From: Sclerotiophoma versabilis
Lineage: Eukaryota; Ascomycota; Dothideomycetes; Pleosporales; Didymellaceae
DNA length: 64,000 bases
Assembly (NCBI GenBank): GCA_012274445.1
Contig: JAAROD010000044.1
Coordinates: forward strand, 1,054,001-1,118,000
Direction: 5' to 3'
Shown here: positions 62,126 through 64,000 of the stretch, one piece after another
Layout of the letters: the number at the start of each line of letters is the position of its first letter
Numbering within the stretch: position 1 is the first letter of the stretch
Made by a program: the position numbers and the translations under genes
The notes under the pieces: generated by a model
Database searches by the model: none
What the model was told of the DNA's origin: nothing
What the model saw: only the letters and a program-made list of their open reading frames with translations

Positions 62126-63798
62126 TCATACATCCCAAGCGGGGAATAAGGGCGGTGTCGCGGTGAGTCTGTGTATAGTAAGTATAGCACACAGATAGGA
62201 CAGAACAGCACCGACACGAGGATCTCGAAGGCAGCAAACTTTCTGAGATGCGCAGGACCTCTTCGATACGCATGCATGACCTCAGGGCGTGCACTCTTGA
62301 TGTTCTTCCGGCCTATCAACTTATGCATAGCCGGACTTGTTGCATAGACAGGGTCGAGCACAACGAGGTTGCAGTAGCTGTCACTACGACGTTCGAATCC
62401 TACGATAGTGATCGAATGACCGGGTCGTTGGAGATAAATGGGTGGTAGAAGGGTCTTGTGTACGCCAGAGCCGTCGCCGACAGCAGCTTGGGCGAAGTAG
62501 CGTTCGACAGCGAGAAGAAGTAGGTCGTGCGCCTGAACCTTGCCATGTGGTTTGTCTCGATCGCTGAACATCTCGACGGCGCAATTGACTTCGGTGCTGA
62601 GGAACAACGCTTGTGCCTGCATAGCCGTTAGCTTTGTGCACTCAGTTAATCTATTGACGAACACACTTCTGGGGTGCCGATGTACTTCCTGGTATCCTTA
62701 ATACCGCCTGTTTGGATCCTGCCGATGTGGTTGATACCTCTGTCCCATGCTCTCTCAATGAGTTCTTGAAGTTTGAGGATTCCAGGTAGACGACCAGGAA
62801 ACTCTTCGTGGCCCTGTGCTTTCGCTCCTTGGATGTAAGATATGAGCATCTGAATGTTCCTGTACCCGCAGAAGCTACCCTCCTTCGGGGTCTTGCCAAC
62901 ATGAACGGTGGACGGGTGACAGTAGTAAGCTTCTTTGACGGTGCGGTCAAGAGCTGAAAGTTGCGCGAGGATGGGTATGACGCCCGGCGTCTCATTTTGC
63001 ACCTGTTCCTGCTTGATCAGACGACCGTCCCGGCCAATGCGATTGACGGCAGTGATTTCAGGTCCGGCCGCAAGTTGGTCATGGAGCCATTTGGGCATGC
63101 GTTCCTCCCAAGCATAGGGACCGAGTTCCGATTTCTTAGGTTGTTAGCGTTGGCTGCGCAAAGCTGTAGACTCAACTTACCCCAAGACGGGCACTCTTGT
63201 TGGGTGGCTTTGCTGACTTATCTAATTTTGTGAATGGGTTGAAACTTATGATGCTCCTGGCCAGTGTGCTCTTCTCGCTACTGTCTGTGTCCCTCCTGTC
63301 GCGATGGTGCTTCTTCTTCATCTTGCCATTACTGTCGCGCGTCTTCGAGCCGTCCAATGAGTCTGTGTCGTTTCGATATTCTGAGGCGGTAGATTTCGAT
63401 GAGCGCCTGTGAGAATGGTGCCTAGTGGCTGACTTGTGCATATTGCTGGATGAATGGTGAGAATGATACTTTCCAGTGGTCTCGTCGAATGATAATGTTT
63501 CTGCGGCGTGGAGATCAAGGTGATCGTTGAAGTCGTCAAGTAGGACCACCTCACCGCAATCAGGCTCGGGACACGCAACTGTGTTTCCCTCCTCGTCTGA
63601 GGAAGTCGTGTCTCGCGCGTGCTTGCGTTTGGAGGGCGAGCCAAGGGGAGAGAGAAGTGGCTCTGGGTCATCCTTAATCACGAAAGGGCTGTCCTCTGTA
63701 TGCGCTTGTTCGAAATGCAATTGAAGAACATAGTCATCGGTCGGTAGGACTGTGAAGTCGCAGAGCGGACAGTCGAGGAGTTCGATCTTGCCCGCCAT
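62126..63798 (-). CDS. ZUFSP/ZUP1-type C78 peptidase (K63-deubiquitinase-like)
   Basis: C78 peptidases comprise UFM1-specific proteases and ZUFSP, which cleaves K63-linked ubiquitin chains in genome maintenance. Four exons (63,798-63,181; 63,134-62,667; 62,616-62,216; 62,168-62,126) with introns of 46, 50 and 47 bp and matching phases give 509 residues. The N-terminus has a C2H2-like finger (C10, C13, H28, H33) and a second Cys/His cluster (ACPEPDCGE..HLDLHA), as in ZUFSP. A His/Lys/Ser-rich linker follows. The peptidase domain contains EGSFCGYRNIQM with nucleophile Cys295, QRPGHSITIVGF with His429, and VVLDPV with Asp450. The conserved 'KYIGTPEAQALFLS' appears only after splicing intron 2. 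The short last exon ends PAWDV. An in-frame ATG at 63,855 is an alternative start. As no UFM1 pathway genes are visible here, the substrate is inferred from the zinc fingers. Confidence 0.88.
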
Positions 63799-64000
63799 GT
63801 TGGCGAGTGTTGCGCGCAGTGAATGCTGGCCGACAAGCAGCTTCTTGATCAGCACGCGCCGGGCACGTGGGTTTTGTATGGTTTTACAGCACAGTCTGTC
63901 ACTGTACGCACAAAAGCTCGATCGTGACCACAGTAGTTGTTGATGCTGCTGTGGCTTGCTGCAGCAAAGACCCGTCAGATGCAGGGAGAGGGTCCAAACA
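63799..64000. promoter_or_regulatory. Upstream region of the C78 peptidase gene (cut by window edge)
   Basis: The last 202 bases hold the presumed promoter/5' UTR of the peptidase gene, or its extra N-terminal codons if the start is at 63,855. A CACGTG palindrome (E-box-like) is present near 63,866. No further gene is visible before the window ends. Confidence 0.35.

Noticed and set aside
61788..62294. 168-codon minus frame spanning the peptidase 3' end and the next gene
   Set aside because: It runs in a different frame from both better-supported genes and reads as low-quality protein. Only its ATG-proximal part might serve as a first exon, which is discussed separately.
62385..62400. Sequence ttcgaatcc resembling a tRNA T-loop
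   Set aside because: It lies inside a coding exon of the C78 peptidase, and no matching acceptor stem, D-loop or anticodon arm surrounds it.
45516..63855. A secondary-metabolite or defence gene cluster
   Set aside because: There is an SDR but no polyketide synthase, NRPS, terpene cyclase, P450 or NLR-like gene in the window. The neighbours are housekeeping or uncharacterised membrane genes.

Overview
The window is a fungal nuclear segment, most likely from a filamentous ascomycete of the Dothideomycetes/Pleosporales type (inference). The evidence is short GT..AG introns of 37-90 bases with CTAAC/CTGAC-like branch sites, intron-split genes on both strands, and the gene repertoire. It falls into two compartments with a sharp edge near position 29,535. 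Bases 1 to about 29,535 are extremely TpA-rich and CpG-poor and have no usable reading frame. The rest is ordinary balanced-composition gene space.

The AT-rich block is a graveyard of LTR retrotransposons with the marks of repeat-induced point mutation (RIP). It holds a Ty1/Copia fragment (about 0.6-3.7 kb, + strand) and an inverted second Copia-type integrase fragment near 13.1-13.4 kb. A full-length Ty3/Gypsy element (4,845-12,283) has two 313-bp LTRs and a 5-bp target duplication. A second full-length Gypsy element (19,835-27,067) has two 206-bp LTRs and its own 5-bp duplication. It is inserted into a third, minus-strand Gypsy element whose RT/integrase part lies left of it (about 15.85-19.83 kb) and whose gag zinc-knuckle part lies right of it (27.07-27.9 kb). 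In all three Gypsy RTs one or both catalytic aspartates now read as asparagine.

The gene-dense part carries mostly conserved housekeeping genes. From left to right: GCN2/CPC-3 eIF2alpha kinase (-); a Cut12-type spindle-pole-body protein (+); peptidyl-tRNA hydrolase (-); XPA/Rad14 (+); a small hypothetical protein (-); a long Swi5-domain protein (-); a Ytp1-type membrane protein (+); a small membrane protein (-); a five-exon membrane protein (-); VPS18/PEP3 (+); a short-chain dehydrogenase (+); a six-exon polytopic membrane protein (-); a 2.8-kb stretch of decayed coding sequence; the splicing factor CWC2 (+); a Ser-rich unknown protein (-); and a ZUFSP/C78-type peptidase (-). Several pairs share divergent promoters: GCN2/cut12, pth/rad14, SWI5/YTP1, and the five-exon membrane gene/VPS18.

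The genes do not form an obvious pathway cluster. Two DNA-repair or recombination genes (RAD14, SWI5) lie within 5 kb of each other. The lineage-specific part is 45.5-48 kb and 53.5-58.6 kb, where unnamed membrane-protein genes and gene relics sit among conserved genes. I reassembled exons by hand from splice sites and phase. I did not find a convincing new multi-gene system; the most notable items are the nested RIP-inactivated Gypsy elements, the pseudogene tract, and a possible 4-base overlap of two tandem genes.
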